From Acidobacteriota bacterium (GTDB taxonomy: Bacteria > Acidobacteriota > Blastocatellia > Pyrinomonadales > Pyrinomonadaceae): a stretch of 64,000 nucleotides of DNA. A program made the position numbers and the translations under genes. Under the pieces are notes generated by a model. It searched no databases. It was not told where the DNA came from and was given only the letters and a program-made list of their open reading frames with translations. How positions within the stretch are numbered: the stretch's first letter is position 1; every line of letters starts with the position of its first letter. Shown here in pieces: positions 1 to 8,843 of this stretch. The DNA lies in NCBI GenBank assembly GCA_016713675.1, contig JADJOS010000001.1, positions 124,001 to 188,000 of the forward strand, in the 5' to 3' direction.

Positions 1-2190
1 AGGTGCTCGATTTTGGCGATCTTGAGCATTATTCGTTGAAGATCCTTGACCATCCGGAGGCTGTCGAACATTACAGTATGCGTTGGAATGCGTTTCTTGT
101 AGATGAGTTTCAGGACACGAATCCGATTCAGACCGAGATACTAAGCCGCTTGACCGCCAATGCCAAGCTGACCATCGTAGGTGACGAAAAGCAGGCGATA
201 TATGGATTTCGCGGAGCCGATATTGGAGTATTTAGCCGCGTTCGCGAAGAGATCGTTACCGCTCGATCAGGAATCGAGGTTCCACTCTCATTAACGTTTC
301 GGACCCACCACGAGCTTGTCTTGACGATGAACACGATCTTCGAGCCTGTGCTCGACGACCTTCATCAGGCACTCGACGCCGATCGGACGGATCGGCCTTT
401 TGCGGCTCCACATGTCCATTCGTCTGTCGTCGAGGCCGCCAAGGGCGTCGGCAAGGCCAAACACAGATCATCGAGGCCCGGTACATCGCCCGGCAAATAA
501 ATACCCACGCTGCTGGAGTGCCGTATCGTGATATTGCGATCATTTCCCGCACGTGGGCCCCGCTTGATGTATACCTCGGCGTTCTCACCGCAATGAAGAT
601 ACCGGCAGTCCATGCCGGTGGCGGCAGTTTGCTCGATACCCGCGAGGCTCTCGACATCTACGCTTTGGTCTCATTTCTCACAGAGCCGAACGACGATATT
701 CCGCTTGTTGCCCTGCTCAGAAGCCCGTTTTTTGCGTTCAGTGACATCGACCTGCACAATGCTGCCGATGACCTAGAAAAAGGTGTTTCGTGGTGGCAGG
801 TGATCAAATCTCGGCCTGAGTTTGCTCGATCGGTTGATATATTGCAGAACCTTCTTGATGCCCGTGCCACAATGTCATCCGGCCAGGTCGTGCAACTGGC
901 GGACACGCTAACAGGTTATGGTGCTGTTATTGCCAACCTGCCGCACGGAGCGAGGCGGTCTGCCGACCTTCGCGGTATGCACGATCTGTTTCGCAGGTTA
1001 GAGCGTCAGGGGCGTGGCGATGTGTTTGGAACAACACGATTTTTGCGCGAATTGATCGAAACAGAGACCGAGGTCCCTCGTCCATCGCTTGATTCCGGCG
1101 AAGCCGTATCGCTAATGACCATCCACAAGGCAAAGGGTCTGGAATGGCCGATCGTGTTCATCCCGGATCTTGCCAGAGATATGAAGAGCGACAGCTCGGT
1201 TATATTGGTCGATCCGGATATCGGTGTCGCATTCCAGATGGAAAGCGACAGATATGAGAAAACCGAACCCGCGATCCATAAGCTGATCAAGCATCGAAGA
1301 AAGAAGAGGGGAAATTGAAGAGCGCGACGCCTCTTTTACGTCGCAGTGACCCGTGCACGTGACAAAGTGATCCTTACTGCAACGAAAGAGAAGGGTTTCG
1401 CAATGGATATTCTCAAGCCCGGGCTAGATGCGGCGGGAATCATCAATGAGATAATTCCTTACGACGAAAAAGCGGCAATTGCGCCCAGCCCTGGCGAAAT
1501 GGCGCCATTCAGGACGCCGCAACACGTAAATGTTGAACCGGTCACTTTCGGCCTGCGTGAACTTCCGGTCACCGCATTGACCACTTATTCGAAATGCCCT
1601 CTCCGATTCAAGTTCCAATATGTTGACGGTCACCAGGCCTTGCCGAAGGTTACGGTGTCGGTATGGCGATAGGGTCGTTGGCCCACCTCGCCCTTGAACT
1701 CGACATCGATAACATTGAAGACCTTCGCGTCGAATCGGCAGACAGTCCCGACAGCCATCTCGCGACGGCACTTGAGCTCGCTGAACGCTTTCGCTGCGAC
1801 TCCGCGTTTGCAAATGTAAGATCGGCAGAATGTGAACGTGAGGTTCCATTTATTATTAAAATTGGAGTCACCACTCTTCACGGCATTGCAGATCTCGTCG
1901 GAGCTGACTTCGTATTGGACTACAAGACTGATTCAGAAATGAACCCAGAGGAGCATCGATTCCAACTTTGGGCATACGCAAAGGCCCTTGGAAAATCAAA
2001 AGCATACATCGCATATTTAAGACACGGCGTTCTCCATGAATTCGACCAAATGAATACGAACGACTCGAATCTGGCTGCGGAAAGACTGATTCAAGGAATA
2101 AAGGACGGTTTCTATAAGGCGTCACCTGCCAAAGAAGCCTGCGGCAATTGTCAGTATTCTGAAGTATGTATTGATCGATTTCCCCATTAG
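1..2190 (+). CDS. UvrD/AddA-type ATP-dependent helicase with C-terminal RecB-like nuclease (5' partial, frameshifted)
   Basis: This is the C-terminal two thirds of a superfamily 1A helicase-nuclease that would unwind and degrade DNA ends in recombinational repair. The reading frame shows motif II (LVDEFQDTNP), motif III (GDEKQAIYGFRGA), the motif V region (MTIHKAKGLEWP) and motif VI (VAVTRARDK). The end is a PD-(D/E)XK domain (GIADLVGADFVLDYKTD) with a cysteine after YSK (KCPLRF) and a closing CGNC...C cluster, as in AddB/Cas4-type Fe-S nucleases. The gene runs in from before the window. Frame changes occur near 430-500, 1305, 1330 and 1630. The 1305/1330 pair is compensating and interrupts an otherwise perfect EERRRLFYVAVTRARD stretch, so sequencing error is more likely than decay. 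AddA versus a generic UvrD-nuclease fusion cannot be settled without the N-terminus. Confidence 0.85.
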
Positions 2191-2197
2191 CCAGAGG

Positions 2198-2368
2198 ATG
2201 CGTGTCGTTGCCGAACGGCTTAAAGTCGAACAATTTCTTTTCGACATTGGTACATCGGCGGCCCAATCTGCTCACGACTTAAACGACAGGAACCACGAGG
2301 GCAGACGCCTGAAGAAAATGGCGACGCTCAATTTCCTGCTCAGTGAGCTTGCAGGTCTAGTGATTTAA
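2198..2368 (+). CDS. small hypothetical protein (56 aa)
   Basis: A short frame starting at an ATG just after the helicase stop gives a plausible amphipathic 56-residue protein rich in Leu, Ala, Arg and Glu. An AGAGG run touches the start codon and is too close to be a good ribosome binding site. No family is recognised. It could be a noncoding shadow of the helicase trailer or the tail of a frameshifted gene. Confidence 0.3.
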   Translation: MRVVAERLKVEQFLFDIGTSAAQSAHDLNDRNHEGRRLKKMATLNFLLSELAGLVI

Positions 2369-2605
2369 TTCCACCGGGTTGAAATGAAGACGACCCCGAA
2401 GCGAAGTAGCGAGTCCGGAATCCGGTGAAAATACCGTCTTGGGGGATATGGGGCTCTACAGTGTCACAGTCAATGATTTATATAACCTGGATTAACATCA
2501 GAAGGAACACTTGCGTCATATGCTCGTACACTTATCTTCTAGGTAGTGATCACTAACGACCCGAATGACTGCATCCGACCTAAGGCGGAGCAGAAATATG
2601 TTGAT
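2369..2605. other. intergenic stretch without recognisable gene
   Basis: Between the small frame after the helicase and the ADP-ribosylglycohydrolase I see no convincing gene or RNA. An in-frame GTG at 2546 could extend the hydrolase upstream by 20 residues. Confidence 0.4.
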
Positions 2606-3769
2606 ATGAAACCCACAGAATCGAAAACACCGTTGGACCAACTTCCGGAGCGAGTTTTAACCGATCCCAGTCCGGAGAATCGCCCCATGCCCTTGGTACT
2701 TTCTTCTGCCGAAGAAGCAAGGCTTGCTCGGTTCAAAGGTTGCTTGCTGGCGGGTGCAGTCGGAGACGCCCTTGGTGCGGCGGTCGAATTTGATTCGCTT
2801 GAGCGGATCCGTGAGCGGTTCGGCGATTCGGGATTGAGGGATTATGCATTAGCGTATGGACGTATCGGAGCTATAACGGACGATACGCAAATGACGCTAT
2901 TTACTGCGGAAGGCCTTATTCGATCGTACATGCGATCCTCAGAGCGAGGTATTTGTAATCCGGCAAGTGTGATTCACAGGGCCTATCTGCGTTGGCTGTA
3001 TACGCAGCGGATCCATGTTCCGAACGACGATCGTGAGTTGCCAGATTATCTAACGGGGAGCTGGTTACTTGATGTTCCTGATCTTAACGTCCGCCGTGCC
3101 CCGGGAAACACCTGCCTCTCCGCGCTCCGATCCGGCGAAATGGGAACGATTGAAGAACCAATCAATAACAGCAAGGGTTGCGGCGGCGTGATGCGTATTG
3201 CCCCCGCGGGCCTTTTTGGCATCGAGCCGTTTCGCATCGGTGCTGAGGCTGCGGCGACAACGCACGGCCACCCGACGGGGTATATCAGTGCCGGTGTTCT
3301 TGCGGTAATCGTCAGCAAAATTGTCGAGGGTCGCAGCCTTGTTGATTCTGTTAATCACGCCGTGTACGAAGTTCTGCCAAACGTTAAGAACCACGAAGAA
3401 ACATTTGAAGCTCTGGACAAAGCGATCAGCCTTGCGCAGGACCGAACAAGAACCCCTTCGCCCGAATTGGTCGAAACGCTGGGTGGGGGCTGGGTTGGCG
3501 AAGAGGCCGTGGCCATAGCTATCTATTGTTCACTCGCTCGCGAAAATGATCTGACTGAAGCCCTACTGCTTGCGGTAAACCACTCAGGCGACACCGACAG
3601 CACGGGTGCGATCACAGGCAATATCCTCGGAACTTTGCACGGAGTGGGCTCGATTCCCGTCCACTGGCTCGAGCGTCTTGAGCTGAGGAAGGAGATCGAA
3701 CAGATAGCCGTGGACCTGCACGCCGCTTCACTGGGGGCGGACCTTTGGGATCGATACCCCGGATGGTAG
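2606..3769 (+). CDS. ADP-ribosylglycohydrolase family protein
   Basis: This protein belongs to the ADP-ribosylglycohydrolase (DraG/ARH) family, which removes ADP-ribose from modified proteins or nucleic acids using two metal ions. The domain starts with FKGCLLAGAVGDALGA, followed by the metal-binding ITDDTQMT motif, and ends with the second metal site GDTDSTGAITGN, so both catalytic clusters are intact. Length (387 aa) is normal for a stand-alone bacterial member, with about 35 extra N-terminal residues. I chose the ATG at 2606; an in-frame GTG at 2546 is possible and neither has a strong Shine-Dalgarno sequence. It stands alone between unrelated genes, so its substrate cannot be inferred. 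An ADP-ribosylation-based toxin/immunity role is possible but unsupported by a visible partner. Confidence 0.92.
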   Translation: MKPTESKTPLDQLPERVLTDPSPENRPMPLVLSSAEEARLARFKGCLLAGAVGDALGAAVEFDSLERIRERFGDSGLRDYALAYGRIGAITDDTQMTLFTAEGLIRSYMRSSERGICNPASVIHRAYLRWLYTQRIHVPNDDRELPDYLTGSWLLDVPDLNVRRAPGNTCLSALRSGEMGTIEEPINNSKGCGGVMRIAPAGLFGIEPFRIGAEAAATTHGHPTGYISAGVLAVIVSKIVEGRSLVDSVNHAVYEVLPNVKNHEETFEALDKAISLAQDRTRTPSPELVETLGGGWVGEEAVAIAIYCSLARENDLTEALLLAVNHSGDTDSTGAITGNILGTLHGVGSIPVHWLERLELRKEIEQIAVDLHAASLGADLWDRYPGW

Positions 3770-3932
3770 CGATGTGAGTGTTGATTCCCCGGCCTTCATT
3801 TTCGCCTAATTGGTATGGAAAATACTGCTGCGTTCGTACCGGGGTTTTCATTGAAGCTTTTGGTTATCTTATCGATTTGAGCAGTTCCGGCCTTGGCACT
3901 GCTTGATGTCAGACTCAGGCAGGAGAACCCTC

Positions 3933-4451
3933 ATGACGGAAAACTGGCGTAATGATTACCTAGCGGAATCCGTGCGCCGCAAGCTGTGCACGAAGATTCA
4001 TTGCACTACATGTGGAGCAAGAGAATTTCGGCTGGGGGTGCTTCGCACTATGTCGGAGAACCAGGGCATACCACCGCAGACTGAGTACGATGGGAAAAAT
4101 GTCGTTGAGATCGCAAAGGCTCTTGCGGGTATTCGGCCCGGAGAGTCGATCCGTTTTATTAGAAGGCGCAGTCCGGTGTTTGCTCGTCGATCTTTCGAGC
4201 CCTATCCCGATCTTGAATGCCGAACTTTACAGCGTTCTCGATGGAACATGGGCGGGAGAATTGCTCGAAAGATGGAAGATCATGAAAATGCTAGGACTAA
4301 AGAACGCCGCGCCCGTGATGAGTATGAAGACCCCGTCAACATCCAAAAGCGTCGCGACGAGAAAAAGCGCTTGAAAGCGGAAAGACATCGGGAAAGGCTG
4401 GAGCAGAAGAAGGAACGAGATAGACTCTGGCGAAACTGGAGCAGGCAATAA
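3933..4451 (+). CDS. hypothetical protein with charged C-terminal coiled coil
   Basis: The family is unrecognised. An AGGAGA six bases before the ATG at 3933 fixes the start. The N-terminal part contains an IHCTTCGA segment with a CxxC-like pair that could bind metal. The last 60 residues are almost wholly Arg, Lys and Glu, predicting a highly charged helix. The central part (about 4150-4260) reads as arginine-rich nonsense in this frame but as a natural sequence (LLEGAVRCLLVDLSS, then a helix ending GELLERW) one frame over. Two compensating indels near 4155 and 4265 are therefore likely, and the true middle of the protein is the alternative frame. Confidence 0.6.
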   Translation: MTENWRNDYLAESVRRKLCTKIHCTTCGAREFRLGVLRTMSENQGIPPQTEYDGKNVVEIAKALAGIRPGESIRFIRRRSPVFARRSFEPYPDLECRTLQRSRWNMGGRIARKMEDHENARTKERRARDEYEDPVNIQKRRDEKKRLKAERHRERLEQKKERDRLWRNWSRQ

Positions 4452-4481
4452 GGAAAGGGCGAAAGGAGACTAAGACTAGTT

Positions 4482-4898
4482 ATGTCCGGCTATTGAGCAT
4501 TGAAAAGTCGAGAATTGCGAGGGCCTATGGGTCGAACTGGAACCGAACGATGATCCGCTAGGCTTAGTGCCAATGCGGACTACAACGGACGGCAAGAAGC
4601 AATGGCTTGACTGGACGACTGTTGCAATAAATTGGACACTTCCGTTTGTCGAGTTAGAGGAAATCACGGCAGATAACTTGGAGGAAACCTTCTGCGGGTC
4701 CGGATGTTGGAACTTGCCAAGGGGCCGTTTCTAACTGTTGAGAATAAGCCGGTATACATTACCTTGGAAGACTTGCGGCGGCGAATCGGCTTGCAGGTCG
4801 CTGCCGGTATCGCCCTTCGTTCTTTCGAGGCCAATGTACTGGCCTCGTTAAGAAGGCGAGCGAATGAGGAGTTGGACGAAGCGAAAGGCTCGGCTTGA
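4482..4898 (+). CDS. hypothetical protein, frameshifted
   Basis: No family is recognised. A GGAG sequence precedes an ATG at 4482, but the frame stops at once. Natural-looking protein then continues in neighbouring frames: first VRLLSIEKSRIAR, then a segment with QWLDWTTVAINWTLPFVELEE (4525-4690), and finally a 64-residue segment from 4704 containing LEDLRRRIGLQVAAGIALRSFE. The pieces are contiguous and end together at 4898, so this is best read as one gene of about 138 residues with two indels. It follows the preceding gene by 30 bases and may be co-transcribed. Confidence 0.45.
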
Positions 4899-4998
4899 TC
4901 ATTTAGAGTTAATTCCATAGTCACCCAAAGAAAACAATCAAAGTTTTGTTGCTGCTGGCGATGATTATTTATTCGTCGGCAAACGAGAGGTAAATATT

Positions 4999-5313
4999 TT
5001 GGAAGACAAAATTGAAATCCGCAGTCGGGATTATCGGTTCAAGGTCGTCGAGTTCTTGCAGCAAAACTGGGCTCTTGTTGATGAGACGACGGACGGAGTG
5101 ATCGTGTATTTCTTCGGTGACACTGCTGGCGTATTTGACGAGATGGTTTTTGATTCGGCGGAAGCTGCTGAAACTGGCTTACTAAGGAATGGATTCAAAC
5201 GATATGTTGATGATCCTGACAGCCAAGAATTCATCGCGATACCTGACGAACCGTTTGTTCGTCGACCCCATCCGAATCGAGCGATATATTCAAGCGGACG
5301 TTACTGGAAGTAA
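4999..5313 (+). CDS. hypothetical acidic protein (104 aa)
   Basis: A TTG start at 4999 is supported by GAGAGG eight bases upstream. The 104-residue product is acidic, with a predicted alpha-beta pattern (KVVEFLQQNWALVDE, then GVIVYFFGD and a DEMVFDSAEAAE helix), and has no signal peptide or membrane segment. The size and composition resemble small immunity-type proteins, but that is only an impression. No family assignment is possible from the sequence. Confidence 0.6.
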   Translation: MEDKIEIRSRDYRFKVVEFLQQNWALVDETTDGVIVYFFGDTAGVFDEMVFDSAEAAETGLLRNGFKRYVDDPDSQEFIAIPDEPFVRRPHPNRAIYSSGRYWK

Positions 5314-5411
5314 GGCAAAAAGATAATGAAGTTAAGAAAGAAGTTAATCGAAGTAGCGTTGCCGCTGGAGTCGTGCAAATCATCCTAAGGTTGAAAATTT
5401 TATTCCTGAAT

Positions 5412-5835
5412 TTATTTTCTCTCTAATTCCTTCAAGGTACGCATCGTATTTTCATCGTTTTCCCCGTTAAAGTACTTTTCTAAAACCGAATAAAAGACGG
5501 AACCCGGGCCGGCAATAAAGGCAAACAAAGTCATAGAAGATCTCAGTTTCAAGTGATCGGGGTAACCGAAAACACTTTCTGCACCCCCGCCGTCTATGGC
5601 AAGAACCGTCTCTGAGCATTCGATCAGGCGTGGCCCGAGTAAGGGGATGGTCGAGGTACCGACGAGCTTCTTCTATAGACTTGATCGCAAAATGTCTCGA
5701 TGTCTGACTCATCGCCAGACCATCTATTTGGGGGAATATGAACCACATCCAATGGGTTTTTTTGGCCGGAACGTAGTTCCGTAAGTGCCGTTGCATACAC
5801 CTCTCTTCTTGGGCAGTAACGAATCGTCTTAGATC
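5412..5835 (-). pseudogene. DUF1810 family protein, multiply frameshifted
   Basis: Pieces in three frames reassemble into a DUF1810 protein: YDLRRFVTAQEER, VYATALTELRSGQ, KKTHWMWFIFPQIDGLAMS, SIEEARRYLDHPL, and a C-terminal FYSVLEKYFNGENDENT ending at a TAA at 5412. The same domain occurs intact at the N-terminus of the PP2C protein at 33745-35223, which gives a direct template for alignment. At least one break lies in a run of seven A (near 5760) where an eighth would restore the frame, which points to homopolymer miscalling. No clear start codon is visible upstream. The function of DUF1810 is not known to me. Confidence 0.75.
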
Positions 5836-5840
5836 ATATC

Positions 5841-6572
5841 TTAGTAATACTCACGCTCTGACTCCTTATTCGGATCTATGTCAGTAAGTTTCGAGACATA
5901 TAAACCATATCCAGGCTCGAGATAAGATGTTACCGTCCATTCACGATCTACCAGGATCGTTCGGACCCTCTTTCTCCGCCATTCCGAAGCGATGGTAGAT
6001 TTTACATATTTGAGGATCAAGAAACATCGGTCCGGATCTTCAGGAAAGTAACTTGCGAGATCTCTTAGAACATCAGCGGAATCATCGCTGGCTAAGAGGA
6101 CCGGCATTATCTTGCTGTCAAAAACCGGAAGTTCCCCGTATTATCCGTTGCCATCGCTCTGAATTAACCGTACTGAACAAGATCACACGGTAACCCTGCT
6201 CCGTCCATAACCGAGCCGCTGGTGGAAAGTCGGGGTAAAAGTGCCGTTCAAAATCACGAGAAATAAAAGCCTGATTCACTAGATCCCGGGCATGTTGAAT
6301 CTGATCCAAAATGGCCTGACCGTCGGGAAAGTCTTTTACTTCGGGGTAATCATCTAAACTAAAAATCCAGCCGCACAATCTTCGCATCATAGAGTTGCCG
6401 GCGAGCTCCAAGGATAATTTGGATAAACTTTATCGAGCTTCGAAAAGGACCCTGCAAGTTCTTGATCACGATCCAAAACAAACCTCACCAAACCGGGGGA
6501 CTCGGCGGAGTCAACATGGTAGTAGTGACTCACACAATCTAAATCGAGAAATATTGTCCCTTCGCCATTCAT
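5841..6572 (-). CDS. hypothetical protein, frameshifted
   Basis: Three adjacent minus-strand frames form one natural-looking product of about 240 residues. The first (6572-6387) begins MNGEGTIFLDLDCVSHYYH. The second (to 6118) contains FSLDDYPEVKDFPDGQAILDQIQ and LWTEQGYRVILFSTVNSERW. The third (to 5841) contains MPVLLASDDSADVLRDLASYF. The FLDLD opening, the VILFSTVNSE strand and the later DD pair recall a HAD-like or receiver-like alpha/beta fold, but the evidence is too weak for a family call. The gene ends six bases from the broken DUF1810 gene, so the two may form a unit. Confidence 0.5.
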
Positions 6573-6725
6573 TTACGCCACCGTGCCCCAAACCTAATAC
6601 CTATACTTCTTCTATCGATTTGCTTACCCCTTCTGACATGTTTTGGAAATTATAACTATTTTTCTCAAATTATGTGCGGCGGCGGATCCGGGTGGTCCCA
6701 AATGACAATTCAAGGCATCAGCTAC

Positions 6726-6754
6726 TTTACTTTTGGCGTCTGTTTTGGTATCAT
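6726..6754 (+). promoter_or_regulatory. candidate sigma70 promoter of the SAM-riboswitch operon
   Basis: TTTACT (6726-6731) and TATCAT (6749-6754) are separated by 17 bases and end just before the riboswitch, which puts the predicted transcript start near 6761 at its 5' edge. Each box matches the sigma70 consensus at four or five positions. The placement relative to the aptamer is the best support. Confidence 0.45.
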
Positions 6755-6757
6755 TCA

Positions 6758-6830
6758 CTTGTCATCAGGAGTGACGCGAAAGCGTCCGGCAACCAGGCTA
6801 GGAGAGCCAACGGTGCCTTGAAAGCAAGAC
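6758..6830 (+). promoter_or_regulatory. SAM-I/IV-type riboswitch aptamer
   Basis: The leader of the AAA/vWA/MetK operon carries the conserved core of the SAM-I/SAM-IV clan. In order it shows GTCAT-AGGAGTG, a perfect five-pair P2 hairpin closed by a GNRA tetraloop (GACGC-GAAA-GCGTC), the CGGCAACC segment, a P3 hairpin (GGCT-AGGAG-AGCC), and AAC followed by GGTGCC. The short P2 directly abutting CCGGCAACC is closer to SAM-IV or the SAM-I/IV variants than to classical S-box leaders. An outer P1 (CTTG with CAAG) is short. The last gene of the operon is a SAM synthetase homologue, so feedback control by SAM is chemically coherent. The exact subclass is uncertain. Confidence 0.75.
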
Positions 6831-6838
6831 TGCTTTCG
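6820..6838 (+). promoter_or_regulatory. alternative hairpin in riboswitch expression platform
   Basis: GAAAGCA-AGAC-TGCTTTC forms a perfect seven-pair stem that includes the GCAAG strand needed to close the aptamer's P1, so the two structures are mutually exclusive. A further hairpin (GAAGC-GATTT-GCTTC) follows around 6846-6860. No T-run follows either hairpin, so control by antitermination-independent or translational means is more likely than classical termination. Confidence 0.5.
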
Positions 6839-6978
6839 ATGTGCAGAAGCGATTTGCTTCCGAAATAATTTCTCCAAGTCATATATACGAAAGCCGCCAA
6901 TCTGATGAAGGTTTGCGGCTTTGCGTATTTCCAGTCCGAATCCCATGCGCTCAATTTCATAGAAGGAGTGTGCACCAC

Positions 6979-8385
6979 ATGTCACTAAGAAGATCTAAAC
7001 AAACGCCCGTGAAACTCGAAGCTGCGGGCATCTATGGTTACGAGGATATCGAATCCGTAATTCTCGCGTCCTTGGTCACGGCCGACCCTTTATTGCTCAT
7101 CGGCAACTGCGGTACGGGCAAGACCTTTTTACTTAACAGCCCGTCTGAGGCCTTGGGCCTCGAACATCGTCACTACAACGCCAGTCTGATCAGTTTTGAC
7201 GATCTGGTAGGTTTTCCGTTTCCTGCGGCCGAGGGTTCGCGGATCGAGTACCTGCAGACGCCCGCGACGGTCTGGGGAGCGGAGTCGGTACTTATCGACG
7301 AGATCAGCCGATGCAAGCCGGAGCACCAGAACCGGCTGTTTTCTCTGGTTCAGGAGCGGCGGGTCCAAGGCATCAAACTCGACAAGCTGATCTACCGCTG
7401 GGCCGCCATGAATCCGTGCGGGCTGGAGCAGAACGGGGACTCTTACGAGGGATCTGAGCCCCTCGATCAAGCCCTTGCTGACAGATTTGCATTTGTTGTC
7501 GAGGTGCCGGACTGGGACGAGATGAGCGATAAGACTCATCGGGCGATCGCCTGTGCTGACGAACAGACAGAACGGCCCGGATTCTCATCAGCCTTGCGAT
7601 CCCAACTTGAGTCCTGGCGAACGGCCTACAGTTGTATGACGGCCAGGCCGGACGACCGGACAGTCGACTACTGCCTCATAGTCGCAAACGAACTTGGCCG
7701 GGCCGGATTCAGGATCTCTCCACGAAGAGTCAGGCAGTTGGTCAAGAACATCGCCGCGCTTCTGGCCGTACGAGGCAACCGCCGCGAGGAAAAGTCGTTC
7801 GAAATGGCTCTTACGTGGAGCTTGCCCCAAAGGGCCTGGGGCGTCCAGATATCGGAACACGTCATCCGTTCGGCCCACCGGACGGCCTGGGACTCGGCGA
7901 GCCTTAGCGGAAAACAAAAGTGGTTGAACGAATTTCATCTCGAACGGCGTTTTCCGGCGAAGATCAACCGGCTCGTGACAGGATGCCCGGATCCCGACAC
8001 AGGAACGCTCGCCGTAACCCAACTGCTCGCAAATGAATCCAAGGAACGGGCCGCACTGTTTGCCTACGCGGTTTATCCGGCTGCCCTCGCCGGCGCGCTG
8101 AACATCGGCAGCGAGGGCGTTTCGGATCTTGGAAAGGCAGCGACAGCGGTGATCGATGTCGATTGGGAACTCAAGTGGAAGGAATCCCAGGCAGATGCGA
8201 ACGGCCGGAATCGCGACTGGGTGCGGTTACAGAAACTTCTGGACCCGATGTCGGGGAAGCGAAGGGAGAGGGCGGCCCAGCTCTATAACTATCTGTATAT
8301 CAACGACATGTCACCGGACGATCCGGTCGCCGTGGAGGAGGAATTGAACGAATGCGTAACGTATCTATCGTCACTGGGCCTGTAG
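6979..8385 (+). CDS. MoxR-like AAA+ ATPase
   Basis: This AAA+ ATPase of the MoxR/RavA type probably acts as a chaperone that loads or remodels a vWA-domain partner. Walker A (GNCGTGKT) lies at residues 42-49 and Walker B (LIDE) at about 104-107. A GFPFPAAEGS segment and an AAMNPCG sensor-1 region follow. The start at the ATG of 6979 has GAAGGAG eleven bases upstream; the frame is open further up, but that part lies in the riboswitch leader. At 468 aa it is longer than typical MoxR (about 330) because of a helical C-terminal extension. It is the first gene of the operon, and its stop lies within the start of the next gene. The downstream metallopeptidase-vWA protein is the expected partner. 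Confidence 0.9.
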   Translation: MSLRRSKQTPVKLEAAGIYGYEDIESVILASLVTADPLLLIGNCGTGKTFLLNSPSEALGLEHRHYNASLISFDDLVGFPFPAAEGSRIEYLQTPATVWGAESVLIDEISRCKPEHQNRLFSLVQERRVQGIKLDKLIYRWAAMNPCGLEQNGDSYEGSEPLDQALADRFAFVVEVPDWDEMSDKTHRAIACADEQTERPGFSSALRSQLESWRTAYSCMTARPDDRTVDYCLIVANELGRAGFRISPRRVRQLVKNIAALLAVRGNRREEKSFEMALTWSLPQRAWGVQISEHVIRSAHRTAWDSASLSGKQKWLNEFHLERRFPAKINRLVTGCPDPDTGTLAVTQLLANESKERAALFAYAVYPAALAGALNIGSEGVSDLGKAATAVIDVDWELKWKESQADANGRNRDWVRLQKLLDPMSGKRRERAAQLYNYLYINDMSPDDPVAVEEELNECVTYLSSLGL

Positions 8386-8843
8386 TGCCCGGAACATTGT
8401 CTGAAGGCATGCAGTTTAACTACGGAGCTCCACCCCGGATGCGAACCACGCGGATGAGAGAAACGCTGCTCGGAGATGCGGAGAAATCAATAGCGTGGCC
8501 GCGGCGGGAGAGGGTCGGCCTTGTGTTTGACAAGGATATAACTCCGCTTGAATTTCTCGAGGAGATCCTTGAGGCAAGGGTGATCGATTCTCCGGAAGAA
8601 CTACGGGCTATCTTTCAGATACCGGCTCAGATGCTTACTTGCCGCCCGATCGGCCATGATGCCGAAGGCTTGGTAAAGGTAGATCGTTTGGCTGACGAGG
8701 ATGCGGTGCTCAGGCACGCCCTGATACTTGGCTTGTGCGGGCCGAGCTTCTACGATCCGAACAAGGCGGTCATCTGGACCAACAGCCGGCTATCACGGAC
8801 GCTTGACTTGTTTGAGCCGGGGAGGTTTTATGCAGATAACTGA
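8352..8843 (+). CDS. hypothetical protein of the MoxR-vWA-MetK operon
   Basis: No known family is recognised for this 163-residue soluble protein. The start at 8352 overlaps the AAA gene by 34 bases and is preceded by a strong GGAGGAGG, so it is translationally coupled. The C-terminal half (ADEDAVLRHALILGLCGPSFYDPNKAVIW, given here as landmarks DEDAVLRHALILGL and GPSFYDPNKA) looks folded. The first 50 residues are arginine-rich and probably disordered. Its position between ATPase and vWA protein suggests an adaptor or substrate of that pair. Confidence 0.8.
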   Translation: MRNVSIVTGPVVPGTLSEGMQFNYGAPPRMRTTRMRETLLGDAEKSIAWPRRERVGLVFDKDITPLEFLEEILEARVIDSPEELRAIFQIPAQMLTCRPIGHDAEGLVKVDRLADEDAVLRHALILGLCGPSFYDPNKAVIWTNSRLSRTLDLFEPGRFYADN

